A stretch of DNA of 64,000 nt from Pseudaminobacter soli (ex Zhang et al. 2022). Lineage in GTDB: Bacteria > Pseudomonadota > Alphaproteobacteria > Rhizobiales > Rhizobiaceae. A program made the position numbers and the translations under genes. The stretch is from contig NZ_JABVCF010000015.1 of assembly GCF_014595955.1 (NCBI RefSeq), positions 62,001-126,000 on the forward strand, read 5' to 3'. This document shows positions 62,445 to 64,000 of this stretch, piece after piece; the stretch's first letter is position 1, and the number at the start of each line of letters is the position of its first letter. Below the pieces are notes generated by a model. That model had not been told where the DNA came from. It saw only the letters and a program-made list of their open reading frames with translations, and did no database searches.

Positions 62445-62517
62445 CGACCAACAATCAATAGAACCATTTTTTCAAACAGTTGCGTCCTCCCGGACGCCGC
62501 AAGCCAGGACTGATCTC

Positions 62518-63705
62518 ATGAAGGCCCTTTCGTATCCAGCACGGCTGGCATCTACGCTGACGCTGCTTTCGTTGGTCGTCGCCTGCAGCGAATCCCAGGG
62601 CAACACTCCCCCGCCTCCCGCGCCGCCTCCGCCGCTGGTCAGCGTCGTAGAGGTGAAGCCTGAACAGCTTGCTGTAACGAATGAGCTGCCGGGACGGGTC
62701 GCGCCGACGCGGATCGCGGAAGTGCGTCCCCGCATATCGGGCATCGTGGTCGAACGTGTCTTCGAGCAGGGCAGCTTCGTCGAACAGGGCGATGTCCTGT
62801 ACCGCATCGATCCCGAGCCGTTCCGTGTGCAGGTGGACGCAGCGCAGGCGACGCTGATGCGTGCGCAGGCCACGCACTTGTTGGCGCGTCAACAGGCGGA
62901 CCGGCAGAACGAGTTGCGCGAACGTAACATCACCAGTGTCCAGCAGCAGGACAGCGCCGTCGCAGCACTCGCGCAGGCCGACGCGGATGTCGCGGCTGCA
63001 CAGAGTGGTCTGGCGGCGGCAAAGCTCAACCTTGCCTATGCAGAGGTCAAAGCCCCGATCGCCGGGCGGATCGGCCGCGCCATGATCACCGAAGGCGCGC
63101 TTGTGAGCAGCGCCGAAAGCCTGGCGACCGTGCAGCAACTCGACCCCGTCTATATCGACTTCACGCAGTCGTCGATGGAACTGCTGCGGCTGCGCCAAGC
63201 GCTAGAGGCCGGCGTCCTCGACAGTCCGGCACCTGGAGAGGCCAGCGTGCGCATCCACATGGACGACGGCAGCGAGTATCCGCAAACCGGACGGCTTCTG
63301 TTTTCGGAAGCCACGGTCGACCCGACCACCGGACAGGTGACCATGCGCGCCGAGGTTCCCAATCCAAAAGGCGACCTTCTGCCGGGTCTCTATGTCCGCG
63401 TCCTTATCGAGCAGGGCATTGAAAAGTCGGCGATCGCCATTCCGCAGCAGGCGGTCCAGCGCGATGCCGGGGGCGCATCGCAGGTCTATCTGGTGAATGC
63501 CGAAAACGTCGCCGAACTGCGCAAGGTCCGCGTCGGACGTACGCTCGCCGATCGCGTCGTCATCGAGGACGGGTTGAATGGGGGCGAGAAGGTCGTGGTG
63601 GAAGGTTTCCAGAAGCTGCGGCCCGGCGCCCAGGTCAACCCGGAAGTGTGGAGTGCCAAGGACAGCACCACCGCCGAAACGCCCCGTCAGGACAAGCAAG
63701 GCTAA
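62518..63705 (+). CDS. RND efflux periplasmic adaptor (AcrA/MexA-like)
   Basis: The 395 residues begin with a lipoprotein signal ending in LVVAC (Cys near 22) and a short proline-rich linker. The adaptor core follows: lipoyl halves (RPRISGIVVERVFEQGSFVE and APIAGRIGRAMITEGALV), an alpha-hairpin between them, a beta-barrel (PQTGRLLFSEATVDPTTGQV) and the membrane-proximal end. It links the RND pump to an outer-membrane channel for drug or solvent export. It is preceded by the TetR gene and followed 9 bases later by the pump gene. Confidence 0.95.
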   Translation: MKALSYPARLASTLTLLSLVVACSESQGNTPPPPAPPPPLVSVVEVKPEQLAVTNELPGRVAPTRIAEVRPRISGIVVERVFEQGSFVEQGDVLYRIDPEPFRVQVDAAQATLMRAQATHLLARQQADRQNELRERNITSVQQQDSAVAALAQADADVAAAQSGLAAAKLNLAYAEVKAPIAGRIGRAMITEGALVSSAESLATVQQLDPVYIDFTQSSMELLRLRQALEAGVLDSPAPGEASVRIHMDDGSEYPQTGRLLFSEATVDPTTGQVTMRAEVPNPKGDLLPGLYVRVLIEQGIEKSAIAIPQQAVQRDAGGASQVYLVNAENVAELRKVRVGRTLADRVVIEDGLNGGEKVVVEGFQKLRPGAQVNPEVWSAKDSTTAETPRQDKQG

Positions 63706-63714
63706 GGCGCGAAC

Positions 63715-64000
63715 ATGGCTCAGTTTTTCATTGGACGCCCGATCTTTGCCTGGGTCGTCGCGATTTTCGTCATGCTGGCGGGGATCATCTCCCTTCCGAT
63801 GCTCCCCGTCTCGCAATATCCGAATGTTGCGCCGCCTCAGATCAGCGTCTACGCGACCTATCCCGGCGCCTCGCCGGAGGAGATCTATCAGAGCGTCACC
63901 CGCCTGATCGAAGACGAGCTCAACAGCGTCAATGGTCTGCTCTATTTTGAATCGACGTCGGATTCCTCCGGTCTCATCTCCATCACCTCGACATTCGAGC
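63715..64000 (+). CDS. RND efflux transporter permease (AcrB/MexB-like), 5' part only
   Basis: The ATG at 63715 opens MAQFFIGRPIFAWVVAIFVM, the standard N-terminus of hydrophobe/amphiphile RND pumps, followed by LPVSQYPNVAPPQISVYATY, PGASPEEIYQSVTRLIEDEL and the start of the first periplasmic loop. The gene runs off the window after 95 codons of an expected 1,040 or so. With the adaptor upstream it should form a proton-driven multidrug exporter. Confidence 0.95.
   Translation, partial: MAQFFIGRPIFAWVVAIFVMLAGIISLPMLPVSQYPNVAPPQISVYATYPGASPEEIYQSVTRLIEDELNSVNGLLYFESTSDSSGLISITSTFE

Noticed and set aside
1-64000. CRISPR arrays, tRNA or rRNA genes
   Set aside because: No regularly spaced short repeats and no tRNA or rRNA-like conserved sequence was recognised on reading.

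Overview
The window looks like a chromosomal segment of a high-GC alphaproteobacterium, probably Hyphomicrobiales (Phyllobacteriaceae/Mesorhizobium-like). The basis is overall protein character: ExoY/ExoF/ExoP-style exopolysaccharide (EPS) genes, Tup/ModA transport and GTG/TTG starts with 4-base overlaps. The genus is an inference. No rRNA, tRNA, CRISPR array or intact insertion sequence was seen.

Layout. (1) 1-5.7 kb: tail of a secreted TIGR03118-type protein, then a type I secretion ABC exporter, its HlyD adaptor and a Sel1-repeat protein. (2) 5.9-10.4 kb: housekeeping tex, a beta-hydroxyacid dehydrogenase and a divergent LysR regulator. (3) 10.6-41.4 kb: a large accessory surface-polysaccharide island, almost all on the minus strand. 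It encodes an ExoP/Wzc tyrosine autokinase, a dedicated NusG paralogue, an unusual transposase-HTH/nucleotidyltransferase/kinase fusion, a glycosyltransferase, an ExoF/Wza exporter, a second type I secretion pair, a sulfotransferase, a flippase and a 1349-residue RTX-type metallophosphoesterase. Further right are ExoY, a short leader-like peptide, a nucleotidyltransferase, a PqqD-HprK fusion, an antiporter, an APS-kinase-like protein, a pyruvate kinase-ATP sulfurylase fusion, a Tat beta-helix protein, a P-loop kinase and an O-antigen ligase/polymerase. (4) 42.3-46.6 kb: a four-gene H-NOX/hybrid kinase/receiver/adenylate-cyclase relay with overlapping genes.

(5) 46.9-55.1 kb: a Gsi/Dpp-like peptide importer split around a ROK regulator and a gamma-glutamyltransferase, suggesting gamma-glutamyl-peptide or glutathione use. 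(6) 55.1-59.5 kb: a deletion scar holding two gene fragments, then a one-component regulator divergent from a TupBCA tungstate importer plus a ModA-like binding protein. (7) 59.5-64 kb: a decayed binding-protein fragment, an M20 amidohydrolase, an unknown membrane protein, and a TetR regulator with an RND efflux adaptor and pump; the pump runs off the window.

The most interesting part is the island. The pyruvate kinase-ATP sulfurylase fusion beside an APS-kinase-like gene could make PAPS while regenerating ATP from PEP. The sulfotransferase in the same island could use it to sulfate the polysaccharide. In the same gene string, a PqqD-HprK kinase, a nucleotidyltransferase and an 87-residue leader-like peptide look like an uncharacterised peptide-modification cassette. 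Both ideas are inference from domain content and gene order.
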